Shown here: one piece after another, positions 26,784-35,185 of the stretch
Position numbering within the stretch: position 1 is the first letter of the stretch
Layout of the letters: every line of letters starts with the position of its first letter
DNA from: JACMOY01 sp038322575
GTDB taxonomy: Bacteria > Actinomycetota > Actinomycetes > Actinomycetales > Angustibacteraceae
NCBI GenBank assembly: GCA_038322575.1
Contig: JBBQGB010000003.1
Coordinates: 1-64,000 of the forward strand
Length of the DNA stretch: 64,000 nt
Reading direction: 5' to 3'
Notes under the pieces: generated by a model
Databases searched by the model: none
Told to the model about the DNA's origin: nothing
Seen by the model: the letters and a program-made list of their open reading frames with translations, nothing else
Position numbers and translations under genes: made by a program

Positions 26784-27474
26784 GCTGGTGTTCTTCTCCG
26801 GGACGATGGACTGCGGCAAGTCCACCCTCGCGCTGCAGATGGACCACAACCACAGCGCCGCCGGCCGGGCCGGTCTGGTGTTCACCTGCCACGACCGGGC
26901 GGGCGACTCGGTGCTGTCGAGCCGCCTCGGGCTCGCGGCGGGAGCGCTCGAGGTGACCCCGACCCTGGACTTCTGGCAGGTCGTGGTGGCCCACAAGATG
27001 GCCGGCGAGCGGGTCGACTACGTGATCTGCGACGAGGCCCAGTTCTACACGCCCGACCAGGTCGAGCAGCTCGCCCGGCTGGTCGACGACATGGCGGTGG
27101 ACGTCTTCGCGTTCGGCATCACCGCCGACTTCCGCACCCGCCTGTTCCCGGGCAGCCGGCGCCTCGTCGAGCTCGCCGACCGCGTGCAGGTGCTGCAGGT
27201 CGAGGCGCTGTGCTGGTGCGGTTCGCGGGCCACCCACAACGCCCGCACCGTCGCCGGCGTCATGGTCGTCGAGGGCGACCAGGTGGTCGTGGGCGACATC
27301 CGACCCGGTGACGTCCGACCGGGTGAGGAGGCCGCCGCGGACGAGGTCGGGTACGAGGTGCTGTGCCGACGCCACCACCTGCGCCGGATGACCCGGGCGG
27401 CCGCGCACGCCGGGCTCGGCTCGCCGGACGTCCTGCCCCTGGAGTCGCGCCTGCTGGAGGGTCGTCGTGCCTGA
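26776..27474 (+). CDS. tdk: thymidine kinase
   Basis: 232 residues. Walker A is GTMDCGKST (about 9-17), the DEAQFY motif is at about 85, and FGITADFRTRLFPGS is the nucleoside loop. The zinc site is C-W-C...C-R-R-H-H (CWCGSRATHNAR at about 152 and VLCRRHHLRR at about 195). It phosphorylates thymidine and deoxyuridine for salvage. The C-terminus is about 30 residues longer than in the E. coli enzyme. Confidence 0.95.
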   Translation: MAELVFFSGTMDCGKSTLALQMDHNHSAAGRAGLVFTCHDRAGDSVLSSRLGLAAGALEVTPTLDFWQVVVAHKMAGERVDYVICDEAQFYTPDQVEQLARLVDDMAVDVFAFGITADFRTRLFPGSRRLVELADRVQVLQVEALCWCGSRATHNARTVAGVMVVEGDQVVVGDIRPGDVRPGEEAAADEVGYEVLCRRHHLRRMTRAAAHAGLGSPDVLPLESRLLEGRRA

Positions 27475-27931
27475 CGACCCGGTCGAGGCCGTGATCGAGG
27501 CGGCGGCGGCGCTGCTGCGGGCCAGGGGCGACCGGATGACCGGCCCCCGCCGGGCCGTGCTGACGGTCCTGGCGCTGCGCCAGTCGCACCTGGCCCCCGA
27601 CCAGGTCGTCGCCGCGGTCGCCGACCTGGACGCCGGCGTCCACCGCGCCTCGGTCTACCGCGCCCTCGAGGCGCTGAGCGAGCTCGGCGTCGTGCAGCAC
27701 ATGCACCTCGGGCACGGCACCACCGCCTACCACCTGGCGGCCGAGCACCGTCATCTGCACGCCGCGTGCGGGCGCTGCGGCGCCGTCGTCGACCTGCCCG
27801 GCGACCTGCTGGACGACGTCGCCGCCCGCCTGGACGACGGGCAGGGGTTCGCGCTCGACCCCGCGCACGTCGCGCTCTCGGGCACCTGCGTCCGGTGCCG
27901 TCCCGACGGCGTGCTCGCAGGCCGACCATGA
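27467..27931 (+). CDS. Fur-family metalloregulator (Zur-like)
   Basis: 154 residues. The N-terminal winged helix (about 10-80) contains TGPRRAVLTVLA and the recognition-helix segment HRASVYRALEALSELGVV. The C-terminal domain has H-x-H-x-x-C-x-x-C (HRHLHAACGRC) and CVRC near the end, the two pairs that hold structural zinc. Overall it resembles Zur/FurB more than PerR, but metal choice cannot be read from sequence alone. It is coupled to tdk (8-base overlap) and to the downstream esterase (4-base overlap). Confidence 0.88.
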   Translation: MPDDPVEAVIEAAAALLRARGDRMTGPRRAVLTVLALRQSHLAPDQVVAAVADLDAGVHRASVYRALEALSELGVVQHMHLGHGTTAYHLAAEHRHLHAACGRCGAVVDLPGDLLDDVAARLDDGQGFALDPAHVALSGTCVRCRPDGVLAGRP

Positions 27932-29403
27932 CAGACCCGGTGGTGACGACCAGCGCTGGACGGGTGCGGGGCCAGGTGCGCGACGGCGTCGCCCGGTTCC
28001 TCGGGATCCCCTACGCCGCACCGCCCGTCGGCGCCCTGCGGTTCGCCGCGCCACAGGCGCCCGTGCCCTGGGACGGCGTCCGGCCGGCCACCGCGTTCGG
28101 GCCCACGCCGCCCGCGTCCGGCTACCGCGCCCCGTTCGACGCGATCCTGCACCAGGTGAGCGTCCCCGGCGAGGACTGGCTGACGCTGAACGTGTGGACA
28201 CCCGACCCCGGGGCGGCCGGCCTGCCGGTCATGGTCTGGGTCCACGGCGGGGCGTTCGTCAACGGCAACACCGCGACCCCGATGTACGACGGGACCGCCT
28301 TCGCCCGCGACGGCGTCGTGCTCGTCACCCTCAACTACCGCCTCGGTGTCGACGGCTTCGCCCTGCTGCCCGGGGCGCCGGCGAACCGCGGGCTGCTCGA
28401 CCAGGTCGCGGCGCTGGAGTGGGTGCGCGACCACGTCGCCGCCTTCGGCGGTGACCCGGCCCGGGTCACCGTGTTCGGCGAGTCCGCGGGGGCCATGAGC
28501 ATCACCTCGCTGATGGCCGCGCCGCGGGCCCGCGGGCTGTTCGCCCGGGCGATCACCCAGAGCGGCGCGACGCAGGCGGCCGCCGACCCCGCGGACGCGG
28601 CGCTGGTCACCGCCGAGCTCGCGGCCGCACTGGGCCGCGAGGCCACCGCCGACGGGTTGCGCGAGGTGCCGCTCGACGACCTGCTCGTGGCCCAGCGCCG
28701 GGTGTCCGAGGCGCTGGCCCTGACGCCCGACCCGGCGCGCTTCGGGCCCACCGTGGTCGCCAGCCTGATGGCGTTCGTCCCGGTCGTCGACGGCGACCTG
28801 CTGCCGCAGCACCCGCTGGCTGCGCTGGCCGCGGGGGCGTCGTCCGAGGTGGCGTTGCTCACCGGCACCACCGCCGAGGAGTTCCGGTTCTTCCTGGTGC
28901 CCACCGGGGTCACCGCGGCGATGACCGAGCAGTCGCTCGCGGGCTACCTGGCCGCGCGGGGGGTGCCCGACGCGGTGGCCGCGGCCTACCGCGCGGGCCG
29001 CCCGGCCGCCTCACCCGGCGACCTGCTGGCCGCGGTCCTCACCGACGCGTTCTTCCGCCTGCCCGCGCTGGCGGTGGTGCGGGCCCGCCGGCCTGCGGGC
29101 TCCTGGGTGTACGAGATGGCCTGGGGCACCACGCACCGCGGGCTGGGCGCCGCGCACGCCATGGACCTGCCGTTCGTCTTCGACACCCTCGGGTCGGACG
29201 GCGCCGCCGGGCTGACCGGCCCGAACCCGCCGCAGCCGCTGGCGGAGGCGATGCACGCCGCGTGGGTGCGGTTCGCCACCACCGGTGACCCCGGCTGGAG
29301 CCCGTACGGCGAGCAGCGGCCGGTGATGGTCTTCGACGCGGGCTCCAGCGTCCAGACCCCGGCGCCGCGCGAGGGCGAGCGAGCCGTGTGGGGCGCCCCC
29401 TAG
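27928..29403 (+). CDS. type-B carboxylesterase
   Basis: 491 residues. FLGIPYAAPPVGALRF (about 24) is the family's N-terminal signature, VWVHGGAFVNGN forms the oxyanion hole (about 103), and the nucleophile Ser is in VFGESAGAMS (about 188). The catalytic Glu and His lie further on, with GAAHAMDLPFVFDT containing the His. The family includes p-nitrobenzyl esterase PnbA; natural substrates are unknown. No signal peptide is evident. It overlaps the Fur-type gene by 4 bases. Confidence 0.92.
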   Translation: MTDPVVTTSAGRVRGQVRDGVARFLGIPYAAPPVGALRFAAPQAPVPWDGVRPATAFGPTPPASGYRAPFDAILHQVSVPGEDWLTLNVWTPDPGAAGLPVMVWVHGGAFVNGNTATPMYDGTAFARDGVVLVTLNYRLGVDGFALLPGAPANRGLLDQVAALEWVRDHVAAFGGDPARVTVFGESAGAMSITSLMAAPRARGLFARAITQSGATQAAADPADAALVTAELAAALGREATADGLREVPLDDLLVAQRRVSEALALTPDPARFGPTVVASLMAFVPVVDGDLLPQHPLAALAAGASSEVALLTGTTAEEFRFFLVPTGVTAAMTEQSLAGYLAARGVPDAVAAAYRAGRPAASPGDLLAAVLTDAFFRLPALAVVRARRPAGSWVYEMAWGTTHRGLGAAHAMDLPFVFDTLGSDGAAGLTGPNPPQPLAEAMHAAWVRFATTGDPGWSPYGEQRPVMVFDAGSSVQTPAPREGERAVWGAP

Positions 29404-29408
29404 GGCCC

Positions 29409-30554
29409 TCAGTCCTTCTTGGCGCCGAACACGATGTCGTCCCAGCTGGGCACGCTCGAGCGCCGACCCCGCCGGGCGCCGGCAGCGGCGCGCCGGACGG
29501 CCGGCTGGGGCTCGGCCGCCACCTCGACCGACGCGACCTCGGCGGGGACGTGGTCGGGGACCTCGGCAGGGACCTCGGCAGGGACCTGGTCGGGGACCTG
29601 GTCGGGAACCTCGGACGCCGGCGGGTGGGCGGCCGGCGGGTCGTCCATCAGCGTGGGGTCCAGGTCGAGCGGCTCGGGCTGCGGCCGACGTCGCCCGGCA
29701 GGGTGCGCCCCGCCCGGGACGTCGGCGGGCCGGTCGCCGCTGGACGCGACCCGGCCGCCGGCCGGCCCGGGCCGACGGGGTGAGCCGGCAGCCGAGCGCC
29801 GGCGCGAGCGCATCGCCGAGACCAGGTCGAGGGGGTCCAGCGCATCGACGTCGACCTCGTGGCGGGCAGCGGCACCGACGCCGCCGTCGGCCTCGATGTC
29901 GTAGACGCCGGTGGCCGAGGACCCGATGGCGTCACCGCCGTCGCGCACGGCCTGCAGCCGGGCGGACGCGAGCGGACCCTGCCCGGCGACGTCGTCCTCG
30001 CTGAGCCAGCGGGCCTCGTCGTCCGCCGCGACGACGCTCATCGCCGCCAGGTCCAGGTGCCACCGGGCCTGGCGCTCGCGGCCGCCGGCGGCGAACACGG
30101 CGACGACGGTCCACGGGCCCGAGTCCGGGCGCCAGGCGTCCCAGCGGACGCGGGCGGGGTCGACCCCGCGGTCGGCGAGGCGGCGGGTCACCAGCGCGCC
30201 GAGCGCGACCGGCTCGGCGCCGCGGCGGCGCACCCGCACGGTGCGGGCGAGGTCGGCGACGTGCTCGCGCTCGGCGAGCACCGGGCCCTCGTAACGGCGC
30301 ACCTTCTCGACGGTCCAGCCGGCCAGCACGGCGACGTCCTCGGCGCTCGCGCCGGCGCGGATGCGGGCCTGAACGTCGCGCGGGCGCAGCCCGCCCTCGA
30401 TCTCGATCTGCAGCTGCCCCAGGTGGGCGCGGTCGCGCCGCACGGCGGCCCGCAGCGCCTCGTCGACGGGCAGGCTGAAGCGCTGACCGTCGGCATCGGT
30501 CAGCAGCAGGTGCTCGCCGTCCTCGTGGACGCCGACCAGGCGCAGGTCGTGCAT
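29409..30554 (-). CDS. sepH: cell-division regulator SepH
   Basis: 381 residues. The N-terminal DUF3071 domain (about 1-180) starts MHDLRLVGVHEDGEHLLLTD and contains a helix-turn-helix-like stretch GASAEDVAVLAGWTVEKVRR. A long disordered region follows, with Pro-Glu-Val repeats, and the protein ends in the conserved SVPSWDDIVFGAKKD. In Streptomyces SepH binds FtsZ and promotes Z-ring assembly. ATG 30554 has a GAGGGAG ribosome site 7 bases upstream. It is divergent from the TRIC-like gene. Confidence 0.92.
   Translation of the reverse strand: MHDLRLVGVHEDGEHLLLTDADGQRFSLPVDEALRAAVRRDRAHLGQLQIEIEGGLRPRDVQARIRAGASAEDVAVLAGWTVEKVRRYEGPVLAEREHVADLARTVRVRRRGAEPVALGALVTRRLADRGVDPARVRWDAWRPDSGPWTVVAVFAAGGRERQARWHLDLAAMSVVAADDEARWLSEDDVAGQGPLASARLQAVRDGGDAIGSSATGVYDIEADGGVGAAARHEVDVDALDPLDLVSAMRSRRRSAAGSPRRPGPAGGRVASSGDRPADVPGGAHPAGRRRPQPEPLDLDPTLMDDPPAAHPPASEVPDQVPDQVPAEVPAEVPDHVPAEVASVEVAAEPQPAVRRAAAGARRGRRSSVPSWDDIVFGAKKD
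29541..29614 (-). repeat. 12-bp tandem repeats in sepH linker
   Basis: About six 12-base units (variants of GGGACCTCGGCA and GGGACCTGGTCG on the plus strand) encode VPDQ/VPAE tetrads in the disordered region of SepH. Unit number probably varies between strains. Confidence 0.75.
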
Positions 30555-30672
30555 GCGACGCTCCCTCACTCGGTTGACCACGCCGACTGTGCCACCTGCC
30601 GGCCCGATCCGGACGCAGGCGCGCGCACCCGGGCCGGATCGCCTGGGTATCGCCTGCGTATCGTCGCGCAGC

Positions 30673-31317
30673 GTGCTCGTGCCCGACGTCCGCCTGCAGC
30701 TGGCCCTGGACCTGGTCGGCGTGTTCGTCTTCGCCCTCTCGGGTGGCCTGGTGGCGGTGCGCGCGGGACTGGACCTGTTCGGCGTCCTCGTGCTGGCCGG
30801 GGTCGCGGGCCTCGGCGGGGGAGTGCTGCGTGACGTCCTGATCGGTGCGGTGCCCCCCGCGGGCCTCAGCGACTGGCGGCTGCTGCTCGCCGCGGCCTCG
30901 GGCGGGCTGGTGACCTTCGTGGCCCACCCGGGCCTGTCGCGGATCTCGGGGCTGGTGCGGGTGCTGGACGCCGCGGGCCTGGGCGCGTTCAGCGTCGGCG
31001 GGGCGCTGACCGCGCTCAACGCGGGGGTGGCACCCCTGACGGCGGTCATCGTCGGCACGCTCACGGCCATCGGCGGCGGCATGCTGCGCGACGTGCTGGT
31101 CGGCGCGGTGCCCGAGGTGCTGCGGCGCGAGCTGTACGCCGTGCCCGCGCTGCTGGGGTCCGCGACCGTCGTCCTCGCCAGCCGCACCGGCCACCTCAGC
31201 ACGGCGGTCGCGGTGGCGGCCGCGGTCCTCGTGCTGGCCGTGCGGCTGCTCGCCGTCGCACTCGACCTGAACGCACCCCGGGCGCTGCGGCGGGTCGACC
31301 CCGAGGTCGGCGACTGA
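30673..31317 (+). CDS. TRIC/UPF0126 family membrane channel-like protein
   Basis: 214 residues with about seven transmembrane helices arranged as two similar halves. Each half carries a glycine-rich motif: GVAGLGGGVLRDVLIGAVP (about 44) and GTLTAIGGGMLRDVLVGAVP (about 130). This internal duplication is the hallmark of prokaryotic trimeric intracellular cation channels. It probably conducts monovalent cations. GTG 30673 is chosen, with GTG 30679 possible; no strong ribosome site is seen. Confidence 0.85.
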   Translation: MLVPDVRLQLALDLVGVFVFALSGGLVAVRAGLDLFGVLVLAGVAGLGGGVLRDVLIGAVPPAGLSDWRLLLAAASGGLVTFVAHPGLSRISGLVRVLDAAGLGAFSVGGALTALNAGVAPLTAVIVGTLTAIGGGMLRDVLVGAVPEVLRRELYAVPALLGSATVVLASRTGHLSTAVAVAAAVLVLAVRLLAVALDLNAPRALRRVDPEVGD

Positions 31318-31372
31318 CCCGGTCGGTCCACCCTGGTGCGCGTCGCCCGCCCCGCACCGGGACAATCGTGGG

Positions 31373-32470
31373 GTGACCTCACTCGCGCCGTACGACACCC
31401 TGCTGCTGCTCTCGTTCGGCGGTCCCGAGAAGCCGGACGACGTGATGCCGTTCCTGCGCAACGTGACCCGCGGCCGCGGCATCCCCGACGAGCGTCTCGA
31501 GGCCGTCGCCGAGCACTACCACCACTTCGGCGGCCGTAGTCCCATCAACGACCAGAACCGGGCCCTGATCGAGGCGATGCAGGCCGAGCTGGCGCGGCGC
31601 GGCGACGACCTGCCGCTGCTGTGGGGCAACCGCAACTGGGACCCGTTCGTCACCGACACCCTGCGCGAGGCGCACGCGAACGGGGCCCGACGGGTGCTGG
31701 CCGTGCTGACCAGCGCGTACTCGTCGTACTCGAGCTGCCGGCAGTACCGCGAGGACCTCGCCGGGGCGCTCACCACGCTGGCCGCCGAGGGCATCGAGCT
31801 CGAGGTCGACAAGGTGCGGCACTACTACAACCACCCCGGCTTCGCCGACGCGAACGTCGCCGCCACCGTCCAGGCGCTGCGGGCCCTGCCGGACGGCGCC
31901 CACCTGGTGTTCGTGACCCACTCGGTGCCCGACGCGATGGACGAGGCCTCCGGCCCGGACGGGCACGCCTACACCGAGCAGCACCGTGACCTCGCCGCCG
32001 TGATCGCCGAGGCGGCCGGTCACGAGGTCGGCCGCGCGGTGCCGTGGTCGCTCGTCTACTGCTCACGGTCGGGGCCGCCGAACCAGCCGTGGCTGGAGCC
32101 GGACGTCAACGACCACCTGCGCGCCCTGCACGCCGCCGGCGTGCCCGGCGCGGCGGTCGCCCCGATCGGCTTCATCAGCGACCACATGGAGGTCGTCTAC
32201 GACCTGGACACCGAGGCGAAGGAGACGGCCGACGAGATCGGCCTGGCGTTCGCCCGCGCCGCCACGGTGGGCACCCACCCGCTGTTCGTCGCCGGCCTGG
32301 TCGACCTGATGCACGAGCGCGCCGCCACCGCGCGCGACGAGGCGCCCGAGCAGCCCCACGTCGGTTCGCGCGGGCCCTCGCACTCGGTCTGCCCGGTCGG
32401 CTGCTGCCGCAACCTGCGCGGCGAGCGGCCGGCCGCGTGCGGCGCCGACTGGTCACCCCCCGCGCCGTGA
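31373..32470 (+). CDS. cpfC: coproporphyrin III ferrochelatase
   Basis: 365 residues. The N-terminal LLLLSFGGPEKPDDVMPFL, then HYHHFGGRSPIN, SAYSSYSSCRQYR, the metal-binding His in VTHSVPDAM and the Glu in PIGFISDHMEVVYDLD define a ferrochelatase. The C-terminal CPVGCCRN plus a further Cys (AACGADW) fits the [2Fe-2S] cluster of actinobacterial enzymes. In these bacteria the enzyme inserts iron into coproporphyrin III (formerly HemH). Its end overlaps the next GTG by 4 bases. Confidence 0.94.
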   Translation: MTSLAPYDTLLLLSFGGPEKPDDVMPFLRNVTRGRGIPDERLEAVAEHYHHFGGRSPINDQNRALIEAMQAELARRGDDLPLLWGNRNWDPFVTDTLREAHANGARRVLAVLTSAYSSYSSCRQYREDLAGALTTLAAEGIELEVDKVRHYYNHPGFADANVAATVQALRALPDGAHLVFVTHSVPDAMDEASGPDGHAYTEQHRDLAAVIAEAAGHEVGRAVPWSLVYCSRSGPPNQPWLEPDVNDHLRALHAAGVPGAAVAPIGFISDHMEVVYDLDTEAKETADEIGLAFARAATVGTHPLFVAGLVDLMHERAATARDEAPEQPHVGSRGPSHSVCPVGCCRNLRGERPAACGADWSPPAP

Positions 32471-33309
32471 GCGCGGGCCGACCCTCGTCCGCCGCGCTGC
32501 TCGACCTCGCGGTACGCGCCGCCAGGGCCGGCGGCGACCTGATCCGCGACCAGCGGCCCGCCGACCTCGGGGTGGCTGAGACCAAGTCCAGCCCCACCGA
32601 CGTCGTCACGGTCATGGACCAGGCGTGCGAGCGGCTGCTGCGCGACCTGCTGCTGGGCGAGCGGCCCGACGACGCGATCCTCGGCGAGGAGGGTGGCGGC
32701 GTCCCCGGCACCAGCGGCCTGACCTGGGTCGTCGACCCGGTGGACGGCACCGTCAACTACCTCTACGGCATCCCGCAGTACGCCGTGAGCGTGGCCGTCG
32801 TGAGCGGCGACCCCACCGACGACACCGGCCACGAGGTGCTGGCCGGGTGCGTGCACAACCCGGTCAGCGGCGAGACCTGGACGGCGACGCCGGGCGGCGG
32901 CGCGTGGCTGGACGGTCGCCTGATCCGGTGCACGGACGTGGGCGACCTCGCGCAGGCGCTGCTGGCCACGGGGTTCGGCTACCAGGCCTCGCGGCGCACC
33001 CACCAGGCGTCGGTGGTGGCGGCGCTGCTGCCCCAGGTGCGCGACATCCGGCGGATGGGCAGCGGCGCCCTGGACCTGTGCCAGGTGGCCTGCGGACGCG
33101 TCGACGGCTACCTCGAGCGCGGCCTGCATCCCTGGGACATGGCGGCCGGCGCCCTGATCGCCCGCGAGGCCGGCGCCGTGGTCAGCGGGCTGGGGCAGGC
33201 GGCGGCGGGGTACGAGCTGGTGCTGGCGGCCGGGCCGCGGGTGCACGCGCTGCTGCAGGCCGCCGTCAGCGGGCTGGGCGCCGACACCGACGGCCCCGAC
33301 GGGCCCTGA
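32467..33309 (+). CDS. inositol-monophosphatase-family phosphatase
   Basis: 280 residues. The lithium-sensitive phosphatase motifs are GEEGGG (about 78), WVVDPVDGTVNYLYG (about 90) and HPWDMAAGALIAREAGAVV (about 218), which bind Mg ions. Possible substrates are inositol phosphates, histidinol phosphate or NADP-like compounds. The NAD kinase in this window is far away, so there is no specific link. It is coupled to the ferrochelatase gene. Confidence 0.88.
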   Translation: MSAGRPSSAALLDLAVRAARAGGDLIRDQRPADLGVAETKSSPTDVVTVMDQACERLLRDLLLGERPDDAILGEEGGGVPGTSGLTWVVDPVDGTVNYLYGIPQYAVSVAVVSGDPTDDTGHEVLAGCVHNPVSGETWTATPGGGAWLDGRLIRCTDVGDLAQALLATGFGYQASRRTHQASVVAALLPQVRDIRRMGSGALDLCQVACGRVDGYLERGLHPWDMAAGALIAREAGAVVSGLGQAAAGYELVLAAGPRVHALLQAAVSGLGADTDGPDGP

Positions 33310-33313
33310 TCGC

Positions 33314-33508
33314 TCAGGCCGGCTTGCGCTGCTCGAGCTCGGTCAGGTCGAGCAGGGTGACGTCGTTGCTCGCGGCCAGCCGGGTCAGGGAGTCCAGCTC
33401 GCCCTCGCGGACGCCCGCCAGGTAGTCGTCGCCGTCGGCCCGGGCCTGCTGCAGCGCCTGGCGGGTCTGGCTGACCCGGACGCTGATCTGCTGGGTGAAC
33501 TCGTCCAC
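33314..33508 (-). CDS. small helical conserved protein
   Basis: 64 residues from GTG 33508, with a strong ribosome site GGAGG 5 bases upstream. It is predicted to be almost all helix (TQQISVRVSQTRQALQQARA). It converges on the inositol-phosphatase gene with a 4-base gap. I do not recognise a function; similar short proteins occur at this spot in other actinomycetes. Confidence 0.65.
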   Translation of the reverse strand: MDEFTQQISVRVSQTRQALQQARADGDDYLAGVREGELDSLTRLAASNDVTLLDLTELEQRKPA

Positions 33509-33807
33509 GTGGACCTCCGGGCATCAGCGGCGCGACGGTGACGGCGGTACCGCCGATGCCACAGAGTGACGTCAGCCGGCGCCGACGTGCAAGTGCCGTA
33601 GCGGCCGTCCGAGGTGAACGGCGGGTGAACCCTGACGCGCCTTGTCGCCCCGATGGGGCGCCGCCGCCCGGGATGCGCAACAATCCGCCTCTGCAGCAGC
33701 CGTCGGCTGCGGCAGGCCCGAACCAGGCGCGGGCACAAACTCGGGCTCGAAGGCGTTGACTCGCCGCACGCCGTACTGCACCACCATTCTCGGAGGACGA
33801 CCACACG
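33509..33807. other. 299-base divergent intergenic region
   Basis: This is the longest gene-free stretch in the core part of the window and drives two divergent genes. It holds a perfect inverted repeat GCAGCCG-T-CGGCTGC (33696-33710) and a TTGACT (33754-33759) upstream of the DUF4193 gene. No plausible ORF with a ribosome site is seen inside. Confidence 0.5.
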
Positions 33808-34104
33808 ATGGCGACTGACTACGACGCACCCCGCAAGACCGACGACGACCTCGGCGAGGACAGCATCGAGGAGCTGAAGGCCCGTCGCGTCGACAAGGGT
33901 GCTTCTGCCGTCGACGTCGACGAGACCGAGCAGGCCGAGGGCTTCGAGCTGCCCGGGGCCGACCTGTCCAACGAGGAGCTGTCGGTGCGGGTGCTCCCGC
34001 GCCAGGCCGACGAGTTCACCTGCAGCGTCTGCTTCCTGGTCAAGCACCGCAGTCAGCTGGCGGTCGAGGACACCGCTCAGCTGGTCTGCCGCGAGTGCGC
34101 CTGA
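33808..34104 (+). CDS. DUF4193 family zinc-ribbon-like protein
   Basis: 98 residues with a good ribosome site GGAGGAC upstream. The N-terminal 60 residues are acidic and probably disordered. The C-terminus has two CxxC pairs (FTCSVCFLVKH and LVCRECA), which should bind one zinc. The family is one of the conserved actinobacterial signature proteins of unknown function, usually beside dut and DUF3093. Its last 28 bases overlap the convergent DUF3093 gene. Confidence 0.88.
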   Translation: MATDYDAPRKTDDDLGEDSIEELKARRVDKGASAVDVDETEQAEGFELPGADLSNEELSVRVLPRQADEFTCSVCFLVKHRSQLAVEDTAQLVCRECA

Positions 34105-34577
34105 TCGGCGGCGCAGCGCTCGATCTCGGCCCGCAGGGCGGCGCTCGCCCGGGCCGGTCGCCGCGAGGAGACCAGCCAGAACGGGACGGGATCCTGCGGG
34201 TCGGCCACCTCGACGGCGAACCCGGCCGCGATCCAGCCCCGCTGGCACAGGTAGGCCCGGGCGTCGGCCCGGGGGCCGCGCAGGGCGCTCATCTGGGCGG
34301 CGTCCAGCTCGCGCACGGCCCCGAGCTGGGCGACCGGGATCTGCGCCCGGCCGGCGACCAGCCGCGCGTCGCCGACGGACACGACGGCGCTGGTGCGCAG
34401 CAGCGCCCAGCTCGCGGCCAGCACGGCGGCCAGCGCCACCGGCACCGCCACCCGCGCGCCGAAGGCGGTGAGCACGACCAGCCCGCTGCTCGCCGCGATC
34501 GGCAGCACCGCCAGCCACACCCACGGCGCCGGGGTCAGCCGCTCGACGTACGTCCGGGTCGTGTGGGGCACCGCCAT
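34077..34577 (-). CDS. DUF3093 family membrane protein
   Basis: 166 residues with two adjacent transmembrane helices (about 17-35 and 42-60), then a soluble C-terminal domain containing ALRGPRADARAYLCQRGWI, the family signature, and DPVPFWLVSSRRP. It is a conserved actinobacterial protein of unknown function. It is convergent with the DUF4193 gene (28-base overlap) and divergent from dut. Confidence 0.87.
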   Translation of the reverse strand: MAVPHTTRTYVERLTPAPWVWLAVLPIAASSGLVVLTAFGARVAVPVALAAVLAASWALLRTSAVVSVGDARLVAGRAQIPVAQLGAVRELDAAQMSALRGPRADARAYLCQRGWIAAGFAVEVADPQDPVPFWLVSSRRPARASAALRAEIERCAADQAHSRQTS

Positions 34578-34629
34578 GGCTCCCAGGGTGCCACGGGCTG
34601 CGACGCGGCAGCGAGGGAGGACGGCGCGC

Positions 34630-34635
34630 TAGGGT
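34630..34635 (+). promoter_or_regulatory. -10 hexamer TAGGGT for leaderless dut
   Basis: TAGGGT lies 7 bases before ATG 34643 and no ribosome site is present. Confidence 0.5.
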
Positions 34636-34642
34636 CACCGCG

Positions 34643-35185
34643 ATGACCCTGCCCGCCGCCGACCTCGTCTCGGCGCCGCCGATCGGCACCGTCGACGTCC
34701 GGCTCGTGCTGCTGGACGACGCGCTGCCGGCACCGACGTACGCCCATCCCGGCGACGCCGGGGCCGACCTGGTCACGCGGGTCGACCTCACGCTCGCCCC
34801 CGGACAGCGTGCCAGCGTGCCGACCGGTGTCGCGATCGCGCTGCCCGACGGGTACGCCGCCTTCGTGCACCCGCGCTCGGGGCTGGCGGCGCGGCACGGC
34901 CTGACGGTCGTGAACGCGCCGGGCACCGTCGACGCGGGCTACCGCGGCGAGATCCGGGTGACGCTGCTCAACACCGACGCCACCGAGCCGCTGTCGCTGC
35001 GCCGAGGTGACCGGGTGGCCCAGCTGGTGGTGCAGCGGGTCGAGCGCGCCAGGTTCGTGCTCGTCGACGACGTCGACGGGCTGGACGCCTCGGCGCGGGG
35101 CACCGGCGGCCACGGCTCGACCGGGCTGGCCGGCGCGCGAGTTTCGGACGTCGGGGCCAGCGCCCCGGAGGGAGATGCACAGTGA
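34643..35185 (+). CDS. dut: dUTP diphosphatase
   Basis: 180 residues, trimeric dUTPase family. Motif 1 is AHPGDAGADL (about 34), motif 2 PRSGLAARHG (about 73), motif 3 NAPGTVDAGYRGEI (about 90), motif 4 RRGDRVAQLV and motif 5 RGTGGHGSTG. Motif 5 has His where most enzymes have Phe or Tyr, as in mycobacterial Dut. It hydrolyses dUTP to dUMP, keeping uracil out of DNA. The C-terminus extends about 20 residues beyond motif 5. It overlaps the next gene by 4 bases. Confidence 0.95.
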   Translation: MTLPAADLVSAPPIGTVDVRLVLLDDALPAPTYAHPGDAGADLVTRVDLTLAPGQRASVPTGVAIALPDGYAAFVHPRSGLAARHGLTVVNAPGTVDAGYRGEIRVTLLNTDATEPLSLRRGDRVAQLVVQRVERARFVLVDDVDGLDASARGTGGHGSTGLAGARVSDVGASAPEGDAQ

